Below are positions 1-12,084 of a stretch of 64,000 nt of DNA, one piece after another. Source of the DNA: Linanthus parryae (Eukaryota; Streptophyta; Magnoliopsida; Ericales; Polemoniaceae). The stretch spans positions 68,604,127 through 68,668,126 of the forward strand of contig JALGPY010000006.1 in the NCBI GenBank assembly GCA_023055425.1. The letters are read 5' to 3'. A program made the translations under genes and the position numbers. Under the pieces are notes generated by a model. It made no database searches. It was not told the origin of the DNA and saw only the letters and a list, made by a program, of their open reading frames with translations. The stretch's first letter is position 1. Each line of letters begins with the position of its first letter.

Positions 1-82
1 ATATTACTTAATCATCTGTTAGGAGTTAAGTTGTTCTTCTTTGAACAACTAGTATTCTTAATGTATCAGTTAGCTAGAGTTG

Positions 83-690
83 TTACTCTTCACTCCCTAT
101 TTCTTGTTCTCTCCCCGGAAATATGAAACCAACCATGACTACATATATTTGTATCTCCTTCTCTTTTCTGAACAGAACACCCACACAACCCCAAAGCCAT
201 CTTCTTTAATTAATAATCAAGGGATTAAATAATTAATATAGAACATGCAATGGACATGTTTCATTAACAAGAGAAACCAACAACTTATTAGTCAACAAGC
301 AACTAGGTGATAACGATGATGAGCATGTTCGTGAAAAATAGCACATCCCTAGCCCTCAAATAATTACAAAATAACCCCCAAGTCACTATTTTGTGACTTA
401 CATGCTGACTTGAGTAACTATAGTACCAACAAGCATATCCATATATAATGGTATATATGTCACGAACATTTTCTCTTAATTTTGCCCAAATCATCTAACA
501 GACAAGTGGTCACAATTTTGCAATATCTCAAACTTCAAAAACATATTTACATGCATAAGTAAAAAAAGATATCCTGAGTCACTTAATCTTGGACAGTTAA
601 ATGTTCAGAGAGACATTTCACAAAATTTAATTGAAGTTCATTAACCATTAATTCAATACGTAAAAAGTCCAGAGTTTCACAACTTATCCA
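83..690. repeat. Duplicated segment, copy 1 (probable old LTR remnant)
   Basis: This stretch is closely similar to 6785-7112, and the match continues at 32953-33186 and, weakly, 34587-34617, where copy 2 has been split by two insertions. Copy 1 is uninterrupted, so it acts as an empty-site reference for the Athila and Helitron insertions. Similarity starts abruptly near 83 and fades near 690. A primer site and LTR start lie upstream of copy 2 (6097-6113), so the pair may be remnants of the two LTRs of an old minus-strand element; that is inference. The few short open frames here are not credible genes. Confidence 0.75.
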
Positions 691-1289
691 ACATACAGAA
701 ATTTCGTCCTGGAATTTTATTTACAAAACTATTATTTCCTTAACACAAGTGATTACCATATATAAGAATTTATGATAACTTGAATGTAGATCTTCAACTT
801 ATAAGATCACAAAATCAAGTCACATGTAAATCAGACACTAACATGTATCAATAACAAAACCTTCATTAACTTCCACCCACAAAAGGAAAGTCATTGTTCT
901 TTTTATTTCAACAGAACTCCACCTTGTTCTTTAAAAAGAGCCAATAACTTATGAATATTCCTCAATAACAATATTTCATGATCACAATAATGGCTTATCC
1001 TTCAGTACTGCATTATACATAAACTTCTCTCGAAATAAAATATTTGACAATCGGAGGAATACAAGTTTGGCCACATGTAAATTTAAAATGTTAATGAATG
1101 AAACTTACTCTTCTAGAACAAAAACCTTAGCAATGTAACCTCCGCCTTTATTATGTTCGTCACACGTTTTATATAAAATTATTAATTATTTGATACATGC
1201 ACAATACATTCCGAATCATTATGTAACTCGCAAACGTACTACTAAAATATCGTGAGTACAAGAAAAAAATTACCTAGTGTAATAAAATT
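691..1289. other. AT-rich gene-free stretch
   Basis: No reading frame, RNA gene or repeat of note is visible. The sequence is probably the inner part of the same decayed LTR as the preceding segment. Confidence 0.5.
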
Positions 1290-1730
1290 TATGCTCACAA
1301 GGACCAGAAGAAAATTGCTTCGTCTAAAACAGTTTAGGGTCACCAGCACTAGATGATAATCTCTTCGTACAACCATAGACAGAAATCAACTCGTCCAATA
1401 AAGTTTGGAATCACCAGAACTAGACGGAAATGACCTCATCCAATAGAGTTTAGAATCAGTAGCATTAGACGGAGATCACCTCGTCCATTACTTTATAGAA
1501 TCACCAGCATTAGACAGAGATCACCTCGTACAATACAGTATAGAGTCACGAACATTAGAAAGAGATCACCTTGTTCAATACACTATAGAGTTACCAGCAT
1601 TAGACGGAGATCACCTCGTCCAATACAGTATAGAGTCACCAACAGTAGACGGAAATCACCTTGTCTAATACAGTATAGAGTTACCAGCATTAGACGCAAA
1701 TCACATTGTCTAATACAGTTTCTAATCAAC
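1290..1730. repeat. Minisatellite, 45-bp unit, about ten copies
   Basis: A unit containing the words CACCAGCATTAGACGGAGAT and CACCTCGTCCAATACAGTAT recurs with a strict 45-bp step. The TCGTCC-like landmark falls at 1320, 1365, 1391, 1436, 1481, 1526, 1571, 1616, 1661 and 1706. The only irregular step, 26 bp between 1365 and 1391, marks one truncated unit. Units differ by a few substitutions each. No protein frame is kept through the array. Confidence 0.9.
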
Positions 1731-2419
1731 CCTTGATAAAGTGAATATACCTTCCAGTAGCAACAATTTCATAAATTAAGCTAAATGGACATATATATAT
1801 ATATGTCCAAAATGTTGAAATAAAGTGTTCACAATCAGAACAAAAGTATGTTTTTAAACGATTTGTCGTTTACAGACATGTAATGTGAACACATCAATCC
1901 ACTAACAATCCCTGAGTTAAGCGAAATACGTCTCGATTAAAGAGGTAACATAATCTTATGTCCAATTAAGTTGCAACAGCTATACACAAAATCCAATAAC
2001 ACGAATAGCATCAATAATGTGATTTTCCACAAAAGTATATCTCACGATTGTTGTTAAGGTAACTCCAAAACAACAATAGTTTATAAATATGGCGATAATA
2101 TTATAACCACCACAATATAAAATTGAAAATTTCCCACCTTAACCAACATCTGCAGCAAGGAGAAAATATTCGTGCTCAACATTAGAATTTTCGTGACCAA
2201 TTGGGCACCCCATAAACACATAGGTTTGCTAAAAACCTATCACTTTGATAGTTTTCCATCTTTAGGCATCTCCTTTGAAGAGATTCTTATTGGCAGAGAG
2301 TCTCCTCTCAACAAAATGATTCATCTAGTAGAACTATTCCCTTCATCCATTCTAAATTGCCAACCCTTACATGGCTATCTCTGTTTATTTTATTTTTCTG
2401 TAACATAGATCAATTAAAA
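1731..2419. other. AT-rich gene-free stretch
   Basis: It contains a short TA run (about 1791-1803) and a 78-codon open frame at 2172-2408 that resembles nothing I recognise. No gene is supported. Confidence 0.5.
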
Positions 2420-2870
2420 TATTATGAATTGGGTGATCAAAACCCCAGATTAGATTGGCAAAGCAACGAGCTAGGAGGCAAAGGAATCGAATTTGCTGAT
2501 TTTTGGTACTGTAGCAGGCCGTGCGACGTACTGTAGAAGGTTGTGCGACCTAGTTCGGGCTGGGCAGTTTTTGGAATTGTTTCCTCGTTCGTTTTGGCAA
2601 CGTTTGGACGATGCTTTGGGCACAAGTCAGTAGTATAGGCCTATATATGGGTGTAGGACTCTTCTATTGACAAGTGTGGTTGAGTGTGGTGTGATTTGGA
2701 TTGTAATTGGCTCTCTCATAAATAAATTGGTTCGTTTCGGCCGTGGATGTAGGTATTCTCAAAACTAGTGAACCACGTTAAATATCGTTGTGTCGTTCTT
2801 CATCTTTTTTGTCTCATCATTCTTCTTGGTTCCTAACAAATAGCATCGAGCTTTCGCGTGCGTACTCTAA
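2420..2870 (+). repeat. 5' LTR of the short element
   Basis: It begins TATTATGAATTGG where the right LTR begins TGTTATGAATTGG, so the terminal TG has become TA. It ends CTCTAACA. A TATA-like CCTATATATGGG lies near 2641, shared with the right LTR near 4074, and probably marks the element promoter. Confidence 0.85.
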
Positions 2871-2872
2871 CA

Positions 2873-2884
2873 AGTGGTATCAGA
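2873..2884 (+). promoter_or_regulatory. Primer-binding site, initiator tRNA-Met
   Basis: TGGTATCAGAGC begins two bases after the end of the 5' LTR, the standard position and sequence for minus-strand priming in copia elements. Confidence 0.9.
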
Positions 2885-3854
2885 GCCTTGTTGTTGTGTT
2901 AGCGTTTGTTGGTGAGGAGTGATGGATAATTCGTTTGGGATGAAGATCAATTTTTTTGATGATGAGGATATTGTTGATACACCCACCACCAAGTTCCTTA
3001 TTCGAGGAGCTATTGGGTTCTTTGTCATGGAGCATCAAGCGCGCCTTCCGGCGCAAATTTGGAGGTTCACGAGCAATTGGCGTTCCGGCGCAATTGGGCT
3101 TCCAACATGGAGCATTGGGCGTGTGGATCGAAATTAGGCTCATCCGTTGCAAGAAATCTTAAGAGTTGGAGCATCGGCATGGAGCGATCTTGTTCTGGCT
3201 GATAGGAGGATTCAAGTCAAGGTGGAGACCGCGGCGGGTTTTGGTCCTGGCATGGAGCAATTGACGTGTCTTGTTGGAACGCGATTCATTGGTGACGCTT
3301 TATTGGGCGCGGATTGGTTGGTTACATGTTATTGGGCATGTATTGATTGGCGGCGAGTTATTGTGAACACATTGGTTGTTGGCACGGTATTGGACGTGTC
3401 TGAGTTTGCGCATTGGTGCGGTGCTTTGGTTGCACAATTGGCATGACATTGATTGATAGGAACTTACATCATAAAGTGTCATTGTTATGATATTGGGGAG
3501 ATGCACTGTGCCATGGTGCATCAGGGTGTGTTTATTGAGACACACAAGTCTTTACATTGTTTGAGACCCAAAGACGCGCTTGTTGTGGCGCATAGGTAAT
3601 GTATTCCAACACCCCAATTTTGGGAATACATTTGATTGGTTGATTGGTTGATCGTTTCGATTTTAGTAGAGTACTTCGAATTTGATTGCTTCAGGTGCAT
3701 CTACAATGGACATATTCGTTGAAAGGACGAATGAAAATCGGATAAATGATTTGAGGAATTGGGTAAAGGTGTTCTTGATTGGGAGGCGCATTCACAATTG
3801 ATTGGTGAGGAACATTGAATTGATTGCTAGGGAGTTTTGATCAAGGTGGAGATT
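2885..3854 (+). other. Interior of the short LTR element, gag-like stub only
   Basis: A frame starting at 2919 (MDNSFGMKINFFDDEDI) lies where gag would start, but it runs only 72 codons and has no nucleocapsid zinc knuckle or pol motif. The remainder is rich in the word ATTGG/TTGGC and carries no long frame. It ends in the purine tract at 3842-3854. Confidence 0.5.
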
Positions 3855-4310
3855 TGTTATGAATTGGTGATCAAAACCCTATATTAGATTCGCAACGCAA
3901 CGAGCTAGGAGGCAAAGGAACCATTGTTTCTTATTTTGGGTACTGTAGCAGGTCCTTCGACCTATTGTAGTAGGTCGTACGATCTGGTTTGGGTTGGGCA
4001 GTTTTTGGAATTGTTGTTTTGTTCGTTTTGACAGCGTTTGGACGATGCTTTGGGAACAAGTCAGTAGTATAGGCCTATATATGGGTGTTGGACTCTTTCT
4101 ATTGACAAGTGTGGTTGAGTGTGGTGTGATTTGGATTGTAATTGTCTCTCTCATCAATAAATTTCTTCGTTTTGGCCGTGGAAGTAACTAGTGTCAAAAC
4201 TAGTGAACCACGTTAAATATTTTTGTGTCGTTCTTCATCTTGTTTTTCGTCTCATCACTCTTCTTGGTTCCTAACAACTGGTATCGAGCTTCCACGTGCG
4301 TACTCTAACA
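3855..4310 (+). repeat. 3' LTR of the short element
   Basis: It starts TGTTATGAATTGG after the polypurine tract and ends CTCTAACA. It matches 2420-2870 with scattered substitutions, so the insertion is not recent. Confidence 0.88.
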
Positions 4311-6096
4311 TAAAAAAATTCAATTAACCGTTCAAGTTCAATATCTCTACTACGTGAAATTGAAAAAAAAAAACAAATAAATGAGGTAACTTATCGTTTC
4401 CCTTTTTTCCAGTGGGAACAATCACTGTAGAAATTCAGTTTTAAAATATCATAAAATATCTCAACATAACAAATAAGTCACAAACAAAAGCAGTGTAGTA
4501 GGACTTTTCTACCTCATTCCAGTACGAATAACCCATTTTGTGGAAGCAAACAGTAGCTAAGATCTACTGCACAGTCCATAAATCACGTGTAAAACAAAAT
4601 AAGACTCACCATCTCTAATACTTCAGTGAACCTATAAACCGCACACTTCACATATATTTTCCACCATCTCTAAGCTTTACTGACTATTCAACTCTCTCTC
4701 TCTAAAAATACCCCAACAATACTCTCGCACTTTTTTTTGGCAATGACTCCGTGCCTCTCTTTTTTCTCTTTTTTGTCAATTTTCTGTTCTTTCAGTATCT
4801 CCAAATTTTTCTCCATTGCAAATTTAGATGTGCTTCATACTAAGTCCACGTCAAAGGATTTTGTTCCATAGGAGGTTAAGAAAGTTCATAGTAGAAATAT
4901 GTAATTTGATCAAACATCAATATGTATCGTCCACCATAGCTAAATGAGAAACAAATGTAGCATCTCCGATAAAAGTCACATTTGACCATTCACATAAATA
5001 AAATAATGTCGCAGTTAACGCCCATTTTTTTAAGGGGCAAATATAGCGTAGAGATAAAAAATCGACAGTAGTAGTAATCAACCAGGAACTTAACATCACA
5101 TGTCAAAACGTGCAAACACTTAAAATTTTCATTAAGGAAATAAATTAAACATTCAAATATTTAAGAATTGGGAATCTCCCAATCTCATTTAAAAAAAAAT
5201 AATCATCCCAAAATTTAAGCTTCAGATTTAGGAAAAAATACGATCACCTTAACTCATTTTTCACTTGCTTTCTAGCTTCTTTTAGTTGGTTATAGTCACA
5301 CAAGTACAAACTTGCAAAACATGTCTTTACCTTGACTAATTTATGTGCCAAAACCCCCCATTAATTTTCAATCTCTCTTTGTTTAGCTAAACAACAGCCA
5401 CACAAACCATTTTAAAATGAATTAGTCCAGTGACAAATGCATCTACAAGGTGCTTCTAATACCACATGTATCAACAATATAAAGTTAAATCCATTTACGC
5501 ATGACATCGTTAACATGCACAAAAAAAGTATAGAATTAAGAAATTGGTATTCTAAAACTGGCCCATGTATTGAATGTCCACAAATTGTATTTCGGATAAA
5601 TTTAGGTTTGAATCAACATCCTTTCCCACACGTTCAAGAGAATTCTCACATGCTTTATTTATTTATTTATTTATATACATTTCATGAACTCTGTCAAGTA
5701 AACTAACATGTAAATATTACAAAAATATATTTTATCATCTAAAAGTTTAAAATAGTTCACACTCAATCAACTATTTAGACAAATCAGTCACATTGCAACT
5801 CACTCGAAGAACATTACTTTCTGAAATTCGAGTTTGTACAAAAAATTTCACATTCCACATTAAAAATAAGTTCACACATAAAAATTTAGTTTCACAAAAA
5901 AAAAAATCACATTTCACCTCCACCCGTAACAACTCTCGAGCAGTGCAAGATCGTGTATCCCTAGCTCGACAGTGAGGTGGCTCACAAGTGAGTTGGCTCG
6001 CCAACTTATACCACACATACAAAACCTATCTATTTACACCCACCACGATACCCGCCCAGTTCAAGATACAATATTTGTACTTCCGGTTAGGCATGA
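4311..6096. other. AT-rich gene-free stretch, old element interior
   Basis: No gene is visible. Short open frames (60-92 codons) have no recognisable motifs. A TTTA simple repeat lies near 5655-5675. Because a minus-strand primer site follows at 6097, this is probably the degenerate interior of an old LTR element. Confidence 0.45.
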
Positions 6097-6108
6097 GCTC
6101 TGGTACCA
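6097..6108 (-). promoter_or_regulatory. Primer-binding site next to an LTR remnant
   Basis: On the minus strand this reads TGGTACCAGAGC, one base from the initiator tRNA-Met site TGGTATCAGAGC. Four bases to its right an LTR-like terminus starts on the plus strand with TGACGACCGTCACAC (6113). It therefore marks the 5' end of the interior of an old minus-strand LTR element. Confidence 0.65.
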
Positions 6109-6112
6109 GTTT

Positions 6113-6784
6113 TGACGACCGTCACACTTAATATCAACCCGTCTTACACTTTTAGACGTCCAAAATTCAACGAGCAACACACACTATCCTCTGAAACAAC
6201 ATTTTAATAATATTTCTAAAAATATGGTACATGACTGAATTATATAAAAAGTTACACCAACTCGTCAAAAATGACAATTTGTATAAAATATCGCGATTCG
6301 ACCAAAAAGTTGCAACTCTCACTAAAAATAATTATTTAGCTAAAAACTTGCTATTTTAACAAATACTCCGCGATTCAGTCGCGCTCCAGGTCAATCTGTA
6401 AAATAAAAGGGTGAGCCAAACAGCCCAGCTGGTACCACCTAACCACTGGCGTAAAATAAATAATCTACACAACAGCCAGTTATTACACTTCAGCATGCGG
6501 CACCAAATACACAAACAACGTGATTTACCGATCACTAGACAGTCAACAGATAACCAAAGGTTGTAAAAAGCACACCAGCCAAATATGCAAATTTAGAGTG
6601 TAACTGCAAGAATTTAGAAGTTAGATTTCCCCTACCCGATACATTAATTGGAACGCCAAAATCTTGAAACAACCCACTGCCCATATACATCGCCATGATC
6701 CATCACCCAAACTCTCTGTAAGAGGAAACATATTTGAGTTTCTATCCTAAATATCTCAAGTGTCGTATTCTTCTACACCACGAA
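6113..6784 (-). repeat. LTR remnant of an old minus-strand element
   Basis: It starts with a TG terminus adjacent to the primer site and runs into duplicated segment copy 2. The phrase near 6415-6435 (GTGAGCCAAACAGCCCAGCT) resembles LTR text I associate with Ty3 chromoviruses, but the lineage call is weak. The far end of this LTR was lost or displaced beyond 34617. Confidence 0.45.
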
Positions 6785-7112
6785 CTCTTCTCTCCCTATT
6801 TCTTCTTCTCTCCACGAAAATATGAAACCAACCATGACTACAAATATCTGTTTCCCCTTCTCTTGTCTGAACCGAACACACACACAACCCGAAAGCCATC
6901 TTCTTTATTCAATAATCAAGGACTTAAATAATAAATATCGAACATGCAACGGACATGTGGAATTAACAAGAGAAGTCAATGAAGTATTAGATTACAACCA
7001 ACTAGGTGATAAAGATGATCAACATGTTCATGAAAAAATAGCACATCCCTAGTTCTCAAATATTTACAAAATAACCCCCAAGCCACTATTTTGTGACTTA
7101 AATGCTAATTTG
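6785..7112. repeat. Duplicated segment, copy 2, left part
   Basis: It aligns with 83-412. The match breaks at the Athila insertion point and resumes at 32953, so the two halves were once contiguous. Confidence 0.85.
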
Positions 7113-7117
7113 AGTAA

Positions 7118-8704
7118 TGACGCGAATTATTTACGCGCTTAAACGCAAGTATACGGTCAAGTAGTATTTAGGAGTATTTTACGACTCCGAGTATCGAACC
7201 CAAGGGAATTTACAATTATTAATTGACTAGAAAGTAATTATAGGACATATAAGTAGCCGGTAAAAAGTTGTTTGAATTTGTAACGTTGTCGCCCACAAAC
7301 AAGCGACGTAAATTAAATAACAAGTAACTAAATATTTTTGTAGGGTTTTCAACTTTTAAATAAAAATAAATTGAGATTGACTACAATTAATGAGAAAGAA
7401 CTAGGTAATTGATGATCCCTAGGGTTGTTAACGATTTCCGGAATTATGCATGAAACACTCTACTCACGTTCTAGTTATATCGGATAATGCTCACCACGAT
7501 CTTCTCTCGATCTCACGTGAATTTGTGTAAACAATAGATTTCGGGTCCTCTCGGTCCACCTCCGTCTATTAATACAATCTAATTGATTTGTTAGGCTCGT
7601 TCACCGGGTCCTATCGGTCCACCGAATTCACTAAGTTCTAACAAAAATCAATTGAAACTGCCCTCACACGATTAATCAAGTTTCTATCTCCTCTCGGTCT
7701 CAAGAAACTACAAGATCACCTAACTATTCTTTAACACGTCTCAAAGAATTCACTTTCGTGCAATCCTTTCAACAAGTAGCGTCCTACGGGTAATCAATCC
7801 AAGAACACTAATAAATAAAGAACAAGAATAGTTTGGATAACAAGAACGTTCATAAACTTTAAGCTAATGCATGTATCAAGTCCAAAATCCGGAAAAACGT
7901 CATCAAACCCTAGTTTTCATCAATCACCTAGCTTGAGAAGTTTAGCTAGACATAATTTTGTTTAACATAATCAAAATATTAAAGTTCATGAAGAATAGAA
8001 GAAGAAAAGATGATCAAACGCTAAAATCTTCAATGTTGATGATCTTCCAAGCTCCTAGCTTTGTCTCCCGTCTTCTCTAGCTCCCAAGACTTCAAAGATG
8101 CGTGAATGTCCCTTTTTTAGGTCGTCTCCTTCGTTTTTTACCAGCTGGGCACGCTTTTTAATGAAAACTGTCCGAAATTGCACTTCAGCCCCTCGACTTT
8201 GTAATTCCCAGACAGAATTATTTGCTGATCTTGCGCGGGCTGTATCTCCCTCATACGAACTCGTATTCGGGCCTACCATATATCGTTGGAAAGCTACGGA
8301 TGTCTTATTTCCAATGCCGCAGGCCTTGCTCCAAAATTATTTGTAGATTTTCCTGAGAATTGAAAAGAGTGCAGGCTGGTCCTGTGTGACTTTTCCGACT
8401 TCGCTTCGTTTTTGTGTCTTCTTTTCTCTTCTTCATCTTACTCCATTCCAAGCATCTCCAAGCCCCTCATAAGCTCCATTGCACCTATTATACCTGAGAT
8501 ACACAACAATAAACAACCCGTGCAATTATCATAGCAAATATGAGAGAAAACATGCACAAATAGGCTAGAAACACAATTTTCACTCATAGGCTTATAAATC
8601 GTCAAATTCACATATTTGTGCAAATATAACATATAAATCATGTGAAATAAGTCTAATACAAGTAATATGGTAGTATATTAATAACTCCTAAAAGAGAGTT
8701 ATCA
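7118..8704 (-). repeat. 3' LTR of the Athila element (1587 bp)
   Basis: It begins TGACGCGAATTATTTACGCG and ends GAGAGTTATCA. It aligns throughout with 30599-32947 except for the 758-bp insert in that copy. By eye there are about seven differences in the first ~145 positions, so the insertion is moderately old. Confidence 0.93.
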
Positions 8705-8722
8705 AATAACCCCACACTCACC
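8705..8722 (-). promoter_or_regulatory. Polypurine tract of the Athila element
   Basis: On the minus strand a G-rich stretch, GAGTGTGGGGTTATT, abuts the 3' LTR and would prime plus-strand synthesis. It is T-interrupted, so not a perfect purine run. Confidence 0.6.
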
Positions 8723-9566
8723 TATTGCGCGTCCCGAGCAATCCAATCAAAGTCCAATCAAAATCCGACCACAATCCATCCAAAAACATCCTCCAATGAA
8801 ACACAACCCCACAAGTGATACGAGTCGAGAATTGCATACTTACTAGAAACACCGTTGCATACAAATCCTAACTAGCTGACTCAATAACAACACAAGACTC
8901 GACAATTCAACAATATGATGCAAATGCAAACTACGACTCGATCCTACACAAACACATATATACACAAAACACACTTTTTATCTTTTTGGTTGAGATCGGG
9001 AAATCTCCATTGGCTTAAATTGATTATCATGAAGTGATGAGAATCCTAGGAACAAAGCATGAGTTGAAACTAAACTCGACAACGAGACTCTCCCCTCGTT
9101 AGTATAGAAAGCCTAACTTTACTAAGTACAAGAGTACGCTACCTCTTCGCGTGTGCCTCGAAATAAGAGACTACGCTAGGCAAAGCCACATCCAAGGTCC
9201 GAGCTCCTAATCCGCTAACGGTTTTCACATGATGAGGCTTAGGGGCATATAGATAATCTCGTCGAAATCAAGTCCTAAGCGTCACATTCTCACATCAAAT
9301 CCCACATCTCACACACCCTCACCACGATGATAGGAACTAAAACCCAAAGCTCACCACTTCCGGCCCTCAATTCCCTCACACCCCGGTACACTAGTGATCT
9401 CCGTGGCCATCGTCGTTTGTCGTGCATGAAATGTGAACCGTCGTCGTCAAAGTAGCTCCACCACTCGTTCCAATTCAATTCCAACTCAAACTTTATTTCA
9501 TCTCTCCTTTTTTCTTTTTCTCTCATTTTTTTACATTTTTTTTATTTTTTTATTTTTCTTCTCTCT

Positions 9567-9612
<46 letters not shown>

Positions 9613-11057
9613 TTCTCTCAAAATACCATCACAATCAACAATAATATCCTAGTGGTCTTCAAATAAAAATCAAATATGCTAGGAGAAGGAAACACTTAAA
9701 TCGATGAATGAATATCACATAAAAATATCATATCCTCCTAACTCAATCAAATTCCATGTCAAGTCCAAGCCGCAACATCAATGAAGTACATGTGTGGGAG
9801 TGGAGTCGTTGCAAGCTCACACTCAATGTCCGGAGTAAAAAAGTCGACACCCCCACATTCGAATGTAACCATATCCCCTCTCAAGTAGTCCCGAAGATGA
9901 ATGTATCTCGTGCCTAATCCAACCTATCCTCCTACACCAAAGTAATCAAAACCGGTACCTAGCACAATCCACCAATTAAGTTCACCCAACCCAATTCCGT
10001 GCGTATTAGATTCACGAACTCACGGCTCTCCACAACTGTGTCCATGATGTAGTGGCATGGAACACCGCCACACCAAAGTGCGCAAGCCTACTCACTCACC
10101 CTCGCATCCCCTCGTAGATAATTAATGAAGTGCAAGCGAGATGTAGAACTCAACGAATTGTATAATCACTCCCTCATCGAACCCCCTCAACTACACAACC
10201 CCCTCGTGACGCACTAAAGTGGTGATTCTAATCAATTTGTGATGAAGGCCAAGAATTGTCACCCTAGGTTCGAAGGCTAGAAAGAATCCAAGGTTCAAAT
10301 CGGGGCCTCTAATGGTCCTACAAGGTGAGTTCTAAAAGCAGTGAGTGCTCTAATACACACCTCGCACAGCTGTTTCGTGTGCCACTACGAGGCGGGTTGG
10401 CGACTACTTAAGGCGTACACATGCATGTTCGGCTTGTTTATCTCACACCTAGCTCAGCTCTTGTGAGAAAATAGGCACACACTTTGAGTTTGAAAATCAC
10501 GTAAGTGTTAGAAATAGGTAGGCACTCCCGTAAAGAAAGTCTCTCTATACCTACTAGGGGGGACTCATGTCGTCACTCTCGGTCGCAAATCATGCTCTAC
10601 GCCTAAAATCCTCACACCTGGCGATTTATCAAACTTTAGCCTCTTTCGATTGCCCTTTTCTCAAAATTTTATCTTTTTAATTTTATTGGATTTTTCAATT
10701 TTTTTTTTCTTTCATATAATTCCTACACTACATGCAAGCCAACACGAACAAAAATACACAAAACAGTCGATAGGGTAGGTAGACTCAAATAAGAAAACGT
10801 GCAATATTAAACACAAACACAAACAAGTATATACACGACTAACAAATCACAATACGATATACTATCACAATATCACGACACGGACCACATAAATAGACAC
10901 AATACGACACAAACAACTATATGCAGACATGGCGATGCAAACAATGACTGGCTAGTCAAGACTAAAAACTCCCCCCATACTAGAATACGTCGTTGTCCTC
11001 AACGACTTTAGAAGTGAAACCGAGGACTCAGCATTTCTAATCTGAGGAGCGGTGGAT
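8723..11057 (-). other. Athila 3' untranslated region, gene-free
   Basis: About 2.3 kb lies between the third reading frame and the polypurine tract, with no credible frame on either strand. It includes an unusually long T run (9571-9608), preceded by a T-rich stretch, that produces a false phenylalanine-rich frame. Confidence 0.6.
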
Positions 11058-12084
11058 CTACTCGGACTCGGAACCCTGATCCTCAGACCCCTCGTCTGCT
11101 GAACCAGGCTCCTCGTCTGCCAAACCGGCCTCATCGAAATCTCTCGACTCGTACCACAAGTGCTCACTGTCAGGGCTAGGGTCTAGGTTCACATTTCTCT
11201 TATGAGCCAAATGAGCTACCCACTTCCCTAGAGTCTCTACGGAGGCTCCTAACTTCTTTCGGCTGCTTCGGTCATGAGCAAACCGCCTCTCGTTCTCCGC
11301 CTTAGACTCTAACATCATATTATGCATGCTCTGCAAAAGTGTGTCGGTGCTCGAAGACTCACCTACCTTCTCCTTACCCTTCCTAGACCTAGACTCCCTA
11401 GAGGGTATCAAATACTTCGACCACTTGCGCTTAGTGGGTGGCAAGATGTCCAACTCCCCAACGTCTACTCCTGAATCTATAGCCAATTTGGTCAGCAAAC
11501 ACGTGTGACCCGGGGCCATCCTATTTCCCTCCGATTTGCGTGCCATGATGTTTAGCCAAATCATGCAAGGAATGTCAACCCGCTTCCCTAGCCAAACACA
11601 CATAGACATGCAACAATGACGGAAAGTGAAGCGGGGGTTCGGTGTGATGCCTAAGACCCAATTCTCAAGCATCTCACAAACCCACCTAGCACGAGGGAGT
11701 ATGCACTTCTTCTTCACCGTCCGCATTGTCACCTCGGCCTTCTATTTATCCCAAGGATCCGTTCCCTCACCCGGAAAACAAAAGGCATTGACCATAGGTA
11801 CTACATCGTGTCGCCTAAGCATGTCGTGTAACGCACAAGGGGTATTGGGGTCCAACTCTGTAAACTGAAGGGCCTTGCTAATGATCTCCGGTGTTATACA
11901 CACCCAATTTCCCCGACAATACACCATCCTATCTTCCTTGCTCTCCCCCTCGTCCCCGAACCGGAGATTAACTTAAATCTCCCTCGAAACTTGAGAACTA
12001 GACGGTTCACACAACTCAAACCACTTATGTAACCGATCACGTTCATGAATGGCTATTAGTTCGGTAGGCATGAGTTTAGCTTCG
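11058..12084 (-). pseudogene. Athila third reading frame, downstream part
   Basis: This is the 3' part of the reading frame that follows pol in Athila-type elements, a position often called env-like. The longest open piece (11058-11732, 224 codons) has a basic segment (KRKWSKY) and a strongly acidic tail ending SEDQGSESE. I see no clear signal peptide or membrane segment. It resembles the plant retroelement-associated family usually labelled putative plant transposon protein; that likeness is from memory. Upstream the same frame continues to the nested insertion at 12084 with only two stop codons (TAG after DPWDK near 11739; TAA near 11974). The front part lies at 23240-23560. It is broken by stops and by the insertion. 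Confidence 0.7.
12080..12084. repeat. Target-site duplication CTTCG, left copy
   Basis: CTTCG here is repeated at 23240-23244, directly outside the two ends of the nested element. Confidence 0.93.

Larger units (their letters stand above)
2420..4310 (+). mobile_element. Short non-autonomous LTR retrotransposon (1.9 kb)
   Basis: Two direct repeats of about 450 bp (2420-2870 and 3855-4310) flank a 984-bp interior. The left LTR is followed by TGGTATCAGAGC, the primer site for initiator methionine tRNA typical of Ty1/copia. The right LTR is preceded by a purine tract (AAGGTGGAGATT). Identical 5-bp flanks TAAAA lie at 2415-2419 and 4311-4315, although such an A-rich word is weak evidence alone. 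The interior is too short for gag-pol, so any mobility needed proteins from another element. It is larger than a classical TRIM. Confidence 0.88.

Noticed and set aside
1290..1730. CRISPR-like array
   Set aside because: Direct 45-bp repeats without unique spacers in a plant genome; it is an ordinary minisatellite.
5437..5706. 89-codon plus-strand frame
   Set aside because: AT-rich, ends in a TTTA repeat, no recognisable motif.
6734..7052. Short frames in the duplicated segment
   Set aside because: The equivalent frames in copy 1 are not conserved, and the segment is best explained as old LTR sequence.
9433..9666. Open frame with a long phenylalanine run
   Set aside because: It is the translation of a T-rich tract; no start context or conserved part.
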